Shown: one piece after another, positions 1 through 11,647 of the stretch
How positions within the stretch are numbered: the first letter of the stretch is position 1
Layout of the letters: each line of letters opens with the position of its first letter
Source of the DNA: Amphibalanus amphitrite
Taxonomy: Eukaryota; Arthropoda; Thecostraca; Balanomorpha; Balanidae
Length of the DNA: 64,000 bases
Assembly: GCF_019059575.1 (NCBI RefSeq)
Contig: NW_024881588.1
Location: 868,001 to 932,000 of the forward strand
Direction: 5' to 3'
Position numbers and translations under genes: made by a program
Notes under the pieces: generated by a model
What the model saw: only the letters and a program-made list of their open reading frames with translations
What the model was told of the DNA's origin: nothing
Databases searched by the model: none

Positions 1-707
1 CATGTGTTGTTCGGACTACCCACTTTCTAATGTTCGGTAGCTGGCGAACAGTAAGTTTCTATGCCTTTATATGTATTTTTCTCAGCAGCTGGAAGACAAA
101 TGAGGTATTTTGTTAACATTGGCATTGCAATAATTTATTATTTGGCCTTATGTGGCAGGTGAAAAACCTGCTCATACAATAGTGTCATAGCTGAACACCT
201 GATAGGATGGAATGTGCTAACTTCAGTGCCGTGCCTCTCGAGGTCTAACGGACCTCTCATAAAAGATTTAGCCAACTACCATGTGTAATCTTTAATCTAG
301 AGTATGGGGCTACTTGCCCCAGGCCGTGGGGCGTTTTGCCCTGGGGTTGGGGCAAAATGCCCCATTTGCAGTTGCTTCACAAATCACTTCCTGGCTTGGA
401 GTCCAATCACAAGTGAATGAATTTGAGGGATGGAATTTAAAGTAAAATGTCCAAAGAACGCATTGAGCACAAATTTGGCCTTCCAGGTGATGTGGGACAA
501 AAGTTATGTAGCAAAATAAATTATCTGGGGCGTCTTGCCCCAGGCTACCCTACCATGGAAGAGGCCTTTTTTTAGAATGTTTTATTTTTCAGGCATCGTT
601 TGTACTCTAGAGGTGGCGGCGTGGAAAGTCTTTAATTGTACTTATCATGACATTTTCATTCGGTTTTGCTTTCGTGTAACAACTGAGGTGTCCATTTGCG
701 TTTTCAG
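1..707. other. Intron of the APPBP2-like gene with a GGGGC/GCCCC motif patch
   Basis: No coding exon could be supported here; the first recognisable exon of the downstream gene starts at 708 in mid-frame, so this is read as intron. Between about 303 and 365 and again at 527-550 the words GGGGC and GCCCC recur in both orientations (for example GGGGCAAAATGCCCC), suggesting the two ends of a small, decayed inverted-repeat element. No target duplication was found. A donor-like AACA/gtaagt occurs near 50 but the sequence before it matches nothing I recognise. Confidence 0.35.
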
Positions 708-3700
708 GGACATTCCTATGTGAAATGGGCTGGCATGAAGATGGTATGATCATTCTGGAGAAGACCTTCTCCGTCTTATGTAAAAATGTCTCCTGGCAGG
801 TGTCTGAAATGGCTCTGGATTGTGTTCATAGGTAAGGTAATGGGGGCATGTAGTGACAACTGTTATGTTCATCATTTGTCTTTGAGTAGGAACGGTCGAC
901 ATGTTGTGTTCGATTTCGTTGCGCTGTATAGGCACATTTTTGCTGAGTATTTTCCCTGAAGACCATGTGCACTTTCCAGTGAAGGTGTACATCCTGGTTC
1001 ATAGTTAGATACACGTTTTAATCATTTCTATCCAAACGTTTCATATTATTATTTTTTACTGTATAACTTGAATCTCCTTCGTTATCGTATTATGTGCATA
1101 ATTTTGCATGTCCTGTTAAAAGCGCTGTGCGAGTATATTCACACGTCGTCACCAAGCGTTAGTACATCACACCGCCCCTCCCTCCTCCCCCGCACATTGG
1201 CACCCCCTATCTGCCCCTCGCCCAGACAGCTGGCGGCGGAGACTGCTGTTGGTCGAGTGGGTGCCGCCGGGTGGAACGCCGGTCGTATGGCCTTCCTGAA
1301 CGGTGCGGGGCTGGGCCTCCGGTCTGGCCTGCAGTCGGCGGCGGCCGCGGCCCAGGCGCGGCTCGCTCTGCTCACCGAGAACTGGCCCGCGGTGAGTGGA
1401 GTGGACCCGCCAGCGTACGGCCACGTCCCCAGCGGGGTGCAGCTGAGGGATGACGCGGTAAACGTCAGCGGCGCCTAGAGCTCAGCAATGGACTGAGGCA
1501 GCTACTTGTAACAGATGTAGGTATTATATGCCGCAGCTGTTATTGCTGATTAGGAATGATGATTTCTAGCAAATAATTTTGCTATCGGTGTCTGGCATTG
1601 CGGTAATAGCTGCAGCGCCATATCTTTTCTGCTTTCTTCTCGTGAATTCTCTGATCTCCCTTCAATCATATTTCATTCCGAATCATCATCTTATGTCGAG
1701 CCAGCCCCGTCTCTGTGGAAGGTGCTTGTACACCATCTGAGGCTCACGCCGACTTCACCTTCAGGCGCTGCGGTGGCTGGTCGTCGCTCTGGACTCCGTG
1801 CCGGCGGCAGCGCCCGCTGACCTGGCTGCCGAGTTGCCCCGGCTGGTGGCTGAGCTGCTGCTGAGCTGCGGCTGCACGGCGCCGCTGGTGGAGCTGGCAC
1901 CGCAGGCTCTCAGCGCCTCCTATCGGCACTGGGGCCAGCTGCACCCGCAGACCCTGGCCGCTGCCCGCGTGCTCGGCGACTTCGCCCTGCTCTCGGGGTT
2001 CAGCGGCCGAGCAGATGATATCAGCCAGGTGAGGTATTCCGGAGTGGTGGATCAGCTACAGCTATGTCAGGATCTCCAGGCTTTGACTGCCTTGCCAATT
2101 GAACCCGATGTCCGGACGTGCCGTTTGATAATATTTTGCGTGGTCTTTATTGCTACATCTCATGGTTCCGCATCGACGTTATTGGGTAAAATTAACTTTT
2201 TCTAATGCTGCTGGCAATATGAGAAGAAAAGCTGAGTGCACTCCAACGTGTCAGGTGCACAAGGTAACATTTTCAAACTAAACACGATCCATATTTTAGT
2301 CGATAAATGTACCACAAAGTTACATGGAGACCAACAATCCATGTTTAGCCCCGTCTAACCATCAGTCTCTCCGTCCCTTCCGTCTGTGACCGGCCTCCCG
2401 TCTCCTCCCCCTTACTCAGATCTGCGGCCGGCTGGCGGAGCAGATGTATGCAGAGTCCAGCCCCCTGCGGCAGCGGCTGAGGCTGGACCGGCTGCTGCTC
2501 GAAATGAAACTGGCCGCCGCCGACCCGCCCGAGGACGGCTCTCACAGGTGAGACGGGACGCTCAGGGGCTAGTCATAACGGTCATAACTCTCACGGGAGA
2601 AACAGGCTCAGGGGAGAATTGAGATGGGACTATCACAATTCAGACGAGACTCTTCGATAGGACGTCTTGTCTCGAGGTTCCTTTCACGGGACGTGAGACG
2701 GAATTCTTATCGGTAACATTTGACGGGATCTCTTCCTAACTCCCGAGGCCCCGACACACACCCTCTTTCAAGCACGCTAACCACGGCCCCCTGCCCCGGT
2801 CAGCGGGCCCCAGACGGAGCGTCCTGCCACGCTACAGCTACCCAGCCACAGCTGCTGGACCATTGACCTGACCCTGGCCGACTGTCAGTGGGTGGACGAC
2901 CAGCTCCCGCTGCTGCTCAACTCGCTCAACGGCTTCAGTGAGGGTAGGTGGGCTGGGATAGTCCGGGAACTCCGAGCCCTCGTAGGCCGGACACTAGCTG
3001 ATCTGGCTGTCTGACAATGTGTAAACCATAAGGGATGCCTATATGATGTTGTGAAAGCTTCGGCTTGTGATATTTTATTGCTCTATTCTCTATTCTCCAG
3101 TGACCTGGCATGTAATTGCATGAGTAAATGTGTGCTTAATGCTATTCCAGTTCTGCCTGGTGCCCCTCCGCTCACCTCTCTCCTGTCCCTGACAGCGGCG
3201 CAGCTGGGCGTTCAGACTTACTCTCGTCTGCGCGAGACGGAGCGCCTGTGTGAAGAGCTGATCGGCCCGGCCAGTCTGCGGCTGAGCAGGGTACTGACCC
3301 AGCTGGCGCGGCTGCTACTTAACCTGGAGCTGGACCAGCTGCTGCCCAACACGGTCAGTACCGGGGCTAAAGCCGCTCAGCGGGAACCAGAGCCGTGGAC
3401 TCCACTGGTCACCGGAGTCATCATAGCCTCTACCCAGGAGCTAGACTATAGCCTGCACCGGGGACTGGACATAATCATAGCCGCTCAGCTCGGACTGGGC
3501 CCACAGCCTCTATGCCTCTACGGGGACCGAAGCCAGCATACATCAAGCTCCGCAGAAAAAAGAAACAGTGCATATCGAGAATAATATGTTTTCTCTCATC
3601 CGCTTTGTTCACACGTTGTTGTCTTTACACGTCCTTTCCGTCCCGTGCCGATCAATTTCCGTGCCGCGCCCACCTGTGTCCCAGATCTCGTGCGCGCCCG

Positions 3701-5324
3701 AGGCGGAGACGCTGCTGCGGCGGGCGCTGGACGTCCAGGCGCAGCTGGGAGTGCCGAGCGACCACCGCGACTCGCTGGTCACTCGGCTCACGCTCGCCAG
3801 CCTGCACACCTACTCGAGCACGCAGTACCTGCTGGAGGCTGAGCGACTGATGAAGGCCGCGCTGCGAGACTGCCGTGAGTGGGGGATAGGGGATCGGCAG
3901 CCTGGCCGGGGCTAGCAGAGGAGGCGAGGGACTGGCAGCTCGGCTGGGGCCAGGTCTGCAGAGGAGGCGAGGGACTGGCAGCTCGGCTGGGGCCAGGTCT
4001 GTAGAGGAGGCGAGGGACGGACAGCGAGTTGGTAACCCTCCGGTGGTGTGGGATACACCCAAACTAGTCTGGATAATAGTTTGATCTAGTGCTGCATGCT
4101 TTATCGGTATTACTTACGCTTTAGCGGTAGAAGAATGGCCCAATTAGGTAGTTTTTCATTGGTGTGAGGAGTTAGAAATGATTGTACATTTTGGGTACAC
4201 GCGTGACGCACGTTAGAAGTAGACCAGAATGGCGATGGCAGTCTGCCCTAAATGAGCCGAACAGACGAACCTTCTCGGTTGTTGGAAGTGCATCTAGTGT
4301 GCCAGTCCACTGATACACCCGGTATCGCTCAGGGTTCCAACGTCAGGACTTACACCCCAATCCCGCTGGTCAGCCACATATCCGTTAGATATCGTGGACT
4401 GGCGCTAATTTGACGCATTTTAACCGCTGGAGGGCGTGATGTGGCCGGTTAGGTCCTGACCGGCCGTGTAGGCTGCCTCCTTTTTAGGACAATCGCCGTG
4501 TGGCTCAAAGGAGGTCGAGCTGATAGTCATATGTTGGTAGGGATCGGGTGATTTATATTACGGCGGTGCGGGGCCTTGTAACCCTGACGATAGCGAAAGT
4601 TGCATTAATCAATTAGGTGAGACGTACAGAAGTCATGATGCAAACCGTGGAGCTTGGTGATGATTGAGGATGATACGAGATAATTATTACCAGTTTAGTT
4701 TTCTCCAAAAGCCGGCACTTATATGACGTTAAGCCGTCTTTGCACATATATTTGTGTCTGAAATTATCTTCGACGCAATGGTTTCAGTTAAAATGCTGAA
4801 GTTTTTCTACAGTTGACTTCCAGGCTATGCCTCATGCCTTTTTACTGCTAGTTTCTTTAGTCAGCAGCGCTAGAAACCGTAAGTAGCATCTGTAGTCGCT
4901 GCATGCAGTAGTGTTAGTCGGATTTAACACACCCACCTCCCCGCTCGGGCCCGTGGTAATAACGGCCCTGCCCGTACGTGTTCTGTGTGTGTGCGTCCCA
5001 GACGGCGGCGGTCACTGGCGGCACCTGGATCTGGCCGAGCACTGTCTGCGCGGCCTGTCGGCCATCTACGCGCGCCACGAGGACGCCCAGCGCGCCGCCG
5101 ACATGGACGACCTGCTGGAGACGGTGCAGGCTCTGCGGCGCCGGCTCGCCGCCCAGAGGCTGCCGCCCGAGGGACTGGCCGCCCTGCTGCCGCCGCGGCC
5201 CTGGAGCCAGCGCGAGATGAGGCACCAACTCATGGCGGCGCTCCGACGGGTGGCGACGGTGGTGCGGCCCGACAAACTGACAGTGGTGACGCCTCACGGA
5301 CTGACGGTGGTGACTCCTGAATGA
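708..5324 (+). CDS. APPBP2: APPBP2-like TPR protein (CUL2 substrate receptor), 3' eight exons
   Basis: Exons are 708-831, 1226-1391, 1765-2028, 2420-2547, 2804-2943, 3196-3353, 3685-3874 and 5002-5324 (stop TGA 5322-5324). Every junction is AG...GT and the phases agree throughout, giving about 497 residues. The order of conserved blocks follows vertebrate APPBP2: FLCEMGWHEDG matches the family's FL..AGW block, HPQTLAAARVLGDFALL matches HPKYSDTLLDYGFYLL, SLVTRLTLASLHTYSSTQYL matches the last TPR, and LRGLSAIYARHEDAQ matches the final helix. In the family this is a TPR protein that recognises C-terminal degrons for CUL2 ligases and also binds APP basolateral sorting signals. The human protein has 585 residues, so roughly the first 125 are coded upstream. 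The sequence is strongly diverged and alanine/leucine-rich, and the residue-level match is from memory, not alignment. Kinesin-light-chain relatives are the main alternative. Confidence 0.8.
3915..4018. repeat. 43-bp tandem repeat in the last intron of the APPBP2-like gene
   Basis: Two complete copies and one partial copy of a 43-bp unit start at 3915, 3958 and 4001; the first two are nearly identical. The rest of this intron (3875-5001) shows no other structure that I can name. Confidence 0.85.
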
Positions 5325-5371
5325 CTGACGGTGGCGACACATGAATGACTGACGGTGGTGCTGCCTGCACG
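5276..5371. repeat. 24-bp tandem repeat spanning the APPBP2-like stop codon
   Basis: Four 24-bp units start at 5276, 5300, 5324 and 5348, each opening ACTGACNGTGG. The first two encode LTVVTPHG and LTVVTPE; the stop codon at 5322-5324 lies inside the array, so the protein's C-terminus is set by where the array acquired a TGA. Confidence 0.8.
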
Positions 5372-7099
5372 GCAGCGGCCCAGTGTCGATGTGCAGGGTG
5401 GCTCCGATGGAGTGTGGCACATGTAACCAGTGAGCTTGATGGTGCCAACGCTGTACCTTTGCTTGTTCTATGATATTGAACTCCATAATAATGATGTGAT
5501 CTTGATCCACGTGAAAAATCTGTTAGCACAATGTGCAGCACCGTCCAATATCTGTGAACGCGCCAAACGTATCCAAGTTGGGAGGAACCCGGCCTCCGTA
5601 ACGCGTGGTGGCTCCGTTGTTATTTTATACAGACGGGTCGCAGGTTGTGATATCCATATGTGATCGCGTTTTTACTGGAGATGTGATGGCACATTCCGAT
5701 GTCACATACTGAGCTTGCTGTTAGATGTTTATAGAGATGTCTGTTGAGTGTAATGTGTAAGGATCGCGCCGATGGATATATACTGCGGGTATGAGTCGTC
5801 GCCATCTGTGATTTAGTTGTGAGATTCGCGCTGCCAATATTATGAGAATGGCACTATAGTGCCTGCTAGCCTGGATGCCGCGATGCGAGCCTGTGTTAGG
5901 ATTAGCGAGCCCTGCCAGCCAGCGGAGTTGCATGGCTACAGCCGCTATATTGTTGATTGCTAGGGAACTGTGTCAGTCATTCGTACTACGGTGACTGCAA
6001 TCAGCTCCTCTCGCGCTGCCTCCATTACGCCGGTACTCAGTTATCATTGCTGTGGTCTGGAATCGGGTACGGGATGTGGACCATGGTCCGGAGGGCGGAG
6101 TTTCCAGACCACACCGCTGCGCTGTGCCGAGCATGCTGTGCGCAGAGACCTGCTTAGTAAAAATGTGCTTTCGCTTTGTTGATTTATTTGCTTTATTGTT
6201 TGTTTAAGGTGAAGTCGAAGTGGCATATATTTACGTTCGTTCTTCGTAATATGTTTGCGCTGTTTGCCTATATACAATGTCTAATCAAGACTCGTTATTG
6301 GCCTTAGCCTTGATTAATAGCATACATAACATGAATCGTGTTATCTGTGTTAATATCTATGAATTGTGTTTCAAGCAGGTCGGAATAGATACGTGTTTAA
6401 TCGCATGATGCTCGTGAAACTTTTTTTTTTTTGCTATGCCATCCTTCTGCATCACTGCTACTCTTTTATCAAATCGGATTCTTATTGTTATTACCATATT
6501 CTTCTCTTTACAAGCTGCTGACTTATATTTCTTTGCATATAGTCTTTGTAAGACTTTCTCTTTGCTCCTTCCAGCTTCAATTAGCCTAATCTGCGTTGAC
6601 TGTAGTCTGTACTTGTAGCAAGTCTTCCTACCTTCGGAAAACAGACATTCTGTGAGGAATTGTAAGTTGTTGAATTTACTCTAAATAATTATAGGCATGT
6701 GTCTCATGTCTAGGGCTCGGATTTCGGAACACACCGGCCTTCTTGTGCACTCCTCCGTCCGCCGGAGCTACGGTCTTCGAACGACGAGTGAATGAGGATG
6801 CCGGTTGTCCCTTGTCTCGGCTGGAGCGCAGGTTCTGGTCTGTGATCGCTGTCCGACCAGTGCAGTGCGTGGGCTGGGCTATCTGTAAGAATCTTGAGCT
6901 GGGCCAGGCTGGGCTACGCCGGGCATTCGTCTTGGAGTCCTGGGGGCTGGGGCTGTCTGGGATGATGCACTTACGGCCTAGGAAGGCGCATTCTAAGCTT
7001 GGTTGGTGCGTTGGTTGGCTTTGGCGCCATATCCGGTGGATCAAGTGCTAACCGGAACTCTCACGCTGTTCCAAGCGGCCAGGCAGCGGCAACGCCAAG
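5325..7099. other. 3' untranslated and intergenic DNA
   Basis: Probable 3' UTR of the APPBP2-like gene followed by intergenic sequence. No canonical AATAAA close to the stop codon was seen, so the transcript end is unknown. The open frame at 6743-7051 has no recognisable motif and a frame open on both strands; it is not called as a gene. Confidence 0.4.
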
Positions 7100-7124
7100 T
7101 GCATTGCCCGGGAATCGAACCCGG
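7100..7124 (-). pseudogene. tRNA-Gly-like 3' fragment (T arm plus acceptor)
   Basis: Read on the minus strand this gives a T arm with the invariant GGTTCGATTCC and an acceptor strand ending CAATGCA, as in tRNA-Gly. No matching D arm, anticodon arm or 5' acceptor strand exists about 72 bases away, so it is a fragment. It contains a B-box-like Pol III element and could instead be the remnant of a tRNA-derived SINE head. Confidence 0.5.
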
Positions 7125-8137
7125 ATGGCTTATTCCTTGGCTTACCTATTCTAAGTTTCCATGACGCTTCATGTTTTGTATGTCTGATCCAGGTCTGCTG
7201 ATCCAGTCTGATCTAATCGGTTTAGGACGCGGGACGCGATGCCCAAATGTCTAACTGCTTATTCTGGAAACCGAAAGCCCACCGATCTTCTTTGGTGAAA
7301 TAGAGTTCTATGCCCTTGAGTGAGATGATGACATGTAGATCTACAGATCTGATAGGGACAGAAAACGTCTTGGTTGAGAACGAGTTGACATACATGCCAA
7401 TTTTCCAGTTGTGATATTGGATTGCAGCCATACAGTTGTCTATTTAAGTATTCACCATACTTTCCTTACCACCCAGTTCGCTGCTGTCATGCATATGAGA
7501 ACGTCAGCCGCGAGCGAACAATTTAGTAGCCGACAGTTTTCTGCTACGCGTTACAATTCTCGCGCATCTGGTTCAATTTATTTGTCAAGTCTTACCATTA
7601 TAGAGTTCAGTGAGTCTTACTCAAGTGTTAAAAGTCGAGGTTAGGGTGGTTTTGCGTTGAATTTTCAATTTATATTTGATTGTGCTGCGTTGCATTGGGT
7701 CTGTTTTGGTAAGTTGACTTGTTACTTCAACTTGCTATGATTTGAGTTAATGACAGCTTGTCTACAAGATGAAAAAGCATTGTCACTAAGATCAGTAAGA
7801 AGTGTCATATTCTCTGGCCGATTAATTGGGTTCTTATTTAATTTCATGCTAGAGACTTTTTGTTTTCACTCTAAAATAACGATAATATATTGAGCAATGT
7901 GCTGACCTATTTTGGACAGAACTAAAAAGATGGTCAAAGAGGTAAATTAACATGCTCCTTAAAACATCTGCAGTGCACACCCCAAACTCTTAATTTATGT
8001 ATTCTAGGTGGCCTGATGATTGTGCAATGCATGATGATATTGGTAATGCAATAAAAGTGACAAGAACTTGCATTTCTCTACTTTTAGTCAAAATATTTTG
8101 AAGGCACCAGCTCCAGTTTAAAAGTTTTGAGTTTTAA
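7125..8137. other. Intergenic, no feature seen
   Basis: AT-rich sequence without long open frames, repeats or RNA genes that I can identify, ending at the left target duplication of the transposon at 8142. Confidence 0.4.
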
Positions 8138-8141
8138 AGTT

Positions 8142-9662
8142 CAGTAGGCGGAACTATGGTCAAGCGTACCCATTTTCGGGAACGCATTTTCGTTCCCATG
8201 TTTGGGAACGATAAACCCAAATATGGGAACGCCATGTAGGCATTATTTAAAACAAGAAAAAGAACCGTTAAATGACGTCCAAAAAATATAAAACGATCGT
8301 GAACCGCCTGATCGTTGTCTCAATATTGTTGGGAAAGAGTTTGATATTGTAAGGCCCATCGTAGTTTCAAATCGTTCCCCTATTTCTAAAGCAGTCCATC
8401 ACCCGGGCCGCGAGCCCAAATTTGGGAACGCTCTCGTACACTGGCGCTGCAAGCGTTCCTTATTATGGGAACGGCGTACCCAAAATTGGGAACGATTTCA
8501 CCGACGCCTTTCAGGGGCTCTTTTCATTAACAAGCATCACGTCCAACGCCGCAAATTATTGGTAACGCAACAATCATCAGATGACCTTTCCGGCAAGACC
8601 GTTGCATGTTTCGCCCGGTCTTCTGCGCTTTTATTCCCGTCGATCTCGCAGCGGGCACGCCCCCCTCTGCAGGATTACGTAATCCACAACGCTCAGCGAT
8701 GTTCAACAAGGTCTTCCATACCTATATCCACCGTCCGCGCCGAGGGTGGAGACATGTCAAGCACCTGTCTGCTAATCACCGAGAGTTGACGAGCACAAGA
8801 AGTATCCAAAAATGGGAACGCTGAATATGTTACACCCTCAAAACACCTAGTCCCAATGAAAATCTAGTTTTTTCCTTTCTTAATGAGTGAAAGTGGCAAA
8901 AGGCCTGGTAGGATGGGCACGAGGAATGATCGAAATCAGCATAAAAATTATAAATAAGCCACACAGAGCGACCTATATCAGAGAAATTCCCCCCAAACGA
9001 TCATGCTTAGAAACGCCGAAGACAAAAACCACGCTCATGACGCTGCTTATAAAATAACGCTAAACAGCTAGCATCCAAATAAAATATGTCTTTCCGGGCT
9101 GATAAGATACAGCTGAATGATTTTAAACCACTGAAACTGAGTTTACAACAGTAGTTCGGTAAAATCACTGACGTTCCACGCGGTCGTGCGCCCCGACACC
9201 AAAAGTCAACAATATTACCTCGGGACTGTCCGCGTGTTCGCTTGCATATGTCAGCATCTGGTGTCGCTAGAATGAAACTTCATAACCAGGCGAAAATTAT
9301 TATACTTGACCTCAAAATGTAAAAAATGCTTCATTTTCCTTTAAATTGCATGTTAAATGTCGTATAACCCATATTTCCACCATTCTGTCATTTTTAAAAA
9401 ATCATTAAAAATATCATTCCACGGTCAATTTCCTTGTTCCACGGTCAGATTAAAGATAACTTTATGGAGATTTAGTAGATACTTAAATCAGCGTGCACTT
9501 TTTTGAGACGTGATGCACTTTTGAGTTTTAGTGGGCGAACGGCCGAAAAATTGCCTTCCGTTCTCATAAATGGGAACGCCCGTTCCCATATTTGGGAACT
9601 CCGTTCCCAAAAATGGGAACGTTCCTATATTTGGGTACTCATGACCATAGTTCCGCCTACTG
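8142..9662. mobile_element. Non-autonomous DNA transposon, GGGAACG family, copy 1
   Basis: The 1521-bp element is bounded by roughly 31-bp inverted repeats beginning CAGTAGGCGGAACTATGGTC, with about 29 of 31 positions matching. It is flanked by the direct 4-bp duplication AGTT (8138-8141 and 9663-9666). Both ends and several internal places carry copies of TGGGAACG and its complement CGTTCCCA, often as paired inverted half-sites a few bases apart; these look like subterminal binding sites. No transposase frame is present. A nearly identical copy lies at 59400-60917 with a different 4-bp duplication, which confirms both boundaries. The superfamily is uncertain: 4-bp duplications occur in Chapaev, Sola1, Ginger and some Academ elements, but the CAGTAGG ends do not let me choose. 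Confidence 0.9.
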
Positions 9663-9666
9663 AGTT

Positions 9667-10252
9667 ATTTTTCTTGTTGAATGCAGTATTTAAAATTGTT
9701 TGAACCTATTTCAAAATTGCGGCTTTGTTCCCAACTAATGTTTCTAACTTACTTCTTATATTCTTAAATATGACCTGAATCTGGTTCCAAAATACAAACT
9801 GCGAAGCGAAGTGAAATGACCATGGCATGAGTTTTTTACTTTGCAACACAAGTATGCCAAATTGGAAAGAAACTATTTTCTTTTGCTATACCTACAATTG
9901 TACACAATTTACATAATGAATTTCGGGAACGGGTCCATCTGGTTCCAACGCTGACTTAGACCGGGTCTGACCGGTTCCAGAAATGTGCCAGTCAGACCGG
10001 GTCCGGGTCCGGGTCCCAAAATTTTCCAGTTTTGCCACCTCTATTTCTAACCTAAGCCCTGTGGATATTGTTCACTTTAAAATGAAATAGTTGGCTTAAA
10101 CTATATCCTTTTGCTTGCATAAATATTGTGTTATTTCTTCATCATTTTCAGTTCTTTCAACATCCATTCTGGTGGTAGTCAACCTACAATTTTTAGGTAT
10201 CCATGCACCATTAGAATCTAACCTGGACTGGTTCCGCCCCACAGGTGCCAAT
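9667..10252. other. Upstream region of TBC1D20 with GGGTCC repeats
   Basis: Between about 9930 and 10022 the words GGGTC, GACCGGGTC and GGTTCC recur, including three consecutive GGGTCC copies. A good acceptor (cccacag) ends at 10244, eight bases before the TBC1D20 start codon, implying an upstream non-coding exon that I could not locate. Confidence 0.45.
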
Positions 10253-11647
10253 ATGACTGTTGTTACCTCAGACAGCAAAGAGCCAACAATCAGTGGGACT
10301 GTGGCATCTGCAGCACAACAGTCAAACACTGAAAACCATGAGCTGTCAGAGGGAAATACTGAAGTTGTGCAGAACAATGCCACTTCTGTCAGCCAAGAGG
10401 CAAACACAGATGTCACTAAATCACCTGACCTTCCAGACCAATCACTAGCTCCTCAAGTACCAAATGATGTGACCAAGTTGTCTGACAGTGATAACCCTAG
10501 CTCAGAGACTGCTGCTGGGGGTAAATATGAGGACCATGAAGCTGCTGATGATGATCAAGAAACTGAGGACCCTGACGCCGCCTGGAAGGAGCAGAAGCGC
10601 CGCCTGCTGTTGACGCACCTCTCTGCCGAGCCCCCGGACGTGGAGGCGCTCCGGGCGGGAGCTGTGTCGCGCGGCGGCCTGCTGGACGACGCGCTGCGCC
10701 GGCGCGTCTGGCCGCTGCTGCTGCGCGCCGACCGGCCGGTGGACTGTGCGCCGGACGGCGAGATACCCCTGCTGACCGAGCAGGAGGTGCGCGCCCACCC
10801 CTACCACCATCAGGTGGTGCTAGACGTGGAGCGAACCCTCAAACGGTTCCCGCCCGGCATCGAGGACTCGGTGCGGTTCGGCATGCAGGAGAGCCTGGTG
10901 ACGCTGATCGTGCGCTCGCTGGCCGCTCACCCGGAGCTGCACTACTACCAGGGCTACCACGACGTGGCCATCACCGTGCTGCTGGTCTGCGGCGAGCCGC
11001 TGGCGCTCGACGTCCTCTGCAAACTGGCCGGGCGCCACCTGAGTGTGTTCATGGCACCGAGCATGGACGAGACCCGTGACCTGCTGACGTACGTGCTGCC
11101 ACTGCTGGAGGCCCGCGACCCGCCTGTCTGCGAGTTCCTGCTGCGATCCGAGGCGATGGCCACGTTCGCGCTCTCGTGGCTCATCACGTGGTTCAGTCAC
11201 GTCCTTCCCGAGTTCTCGCTGATCACGCGTCTGTTTGACTACGTGCTGGCCACCAGCTGGCTGGCGCCCGTCTACCTGACGGCGGCTGTGGTGCTGCACC
11301 GGCGGGACGAGCTGCTGGCGGGCGAGTGTGACCTGGCGGCGGTGCACAGCCTGCTGGCCGACATCCCCGACCATCTGCCCTGGGAGGACCTCATGGAGAG
11401 CGCCACTCTGCTGCTGCGCGAGCTGCCGCCCGAGGCGCTCCGACCGCGGGTGGACGCGCTGAACCGCGCGCGCCGCCAGAGCGAGGAGGAGGAGCGCGAG
11501 CGGATGCGGCGCCGGCGGGCCGCGCTGCAGAGGCGGCGCATGGTCGAGTCATGGGTGCCGCCGCGCAACTGGACCGCTGTCGGACTGGCCATCAGTGTGG
11601 CGCTGCTGGCCGGCGCCGTCCACCTGTGGAGGGCCAAGATGGACTGA
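10253..11647 (+). CDS. TBC1D20: TBC1 domain family member 20 (Rab1/Rab18 GAP), membrane-anchored
   Basis: One uninterrupted frame of 464 residues. The ATG at 10253 is chosen because it directly follows an acceptor site at 10244 and has A at -3; the frame extends upstream, but only into what looks like intron. Residues 1-115 are acidic, Ser/Thr-rich and probably disordered, which makes the protein longer than the 403-residue human form. The TBC domain follows from about residue 142 (GLLDDALRRRVWPLLL). It holds the arginine finger in LDVERTLKRFPPGI (D191, R194) and the glutamine finger in HYYQGYHD (Q233), then SWLITWFSH at 308-316, all hallmarks of TBC1D20. A basic coiled segment (RRRRAALQRRR) precedes a C-terminal transmembrane helix at about 439-459, anchoring the GAP to the ER. 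In the family it stimulates GTP hydrolysis by Rab1 and acts with Rab18 in ER-Golgi traffic and lipid droplet biology. Confidence 0.93.
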   Translation: MTVVTSDSKEPTISGTVASAAQQSNTENHELSEGNTEVVQNNATSVSQEANTDVTKSPDLPDQSLAPQVPNDVTKLSDSDNPSSETAAGGKYEDHEAADDDQETEDPDAAWKEQKRRLLLTHLSAEPPDVEALRAGAVSRGGLLDDALRRRVWPLLLRADRPVDCAPDGEIPLLTEQEVRAHPYHHQVVLDVERTLKRFPPGIEDSVRFGMQESLVTLIVRSLAAHPELHYYQGYHDVAITVLLVCGEPLALDVLCKLAGRHLSVFMAPSMDETRDLLTYVLPLLEARDPPVCEFLLRSEAMATFALSWLITWFSHVLPEFSLITRLFDYVLATSWLAPVYLTAAVVLHRRDELLAGECDLAAVHSLLADIPDHLPWEDLMESATLLLRELPPEALRPRVDALNRARRQSEEEERERMRRRRAALQRRRMVESWVPPRNWTAVGLAISVALLAGAVHLWRAKMD

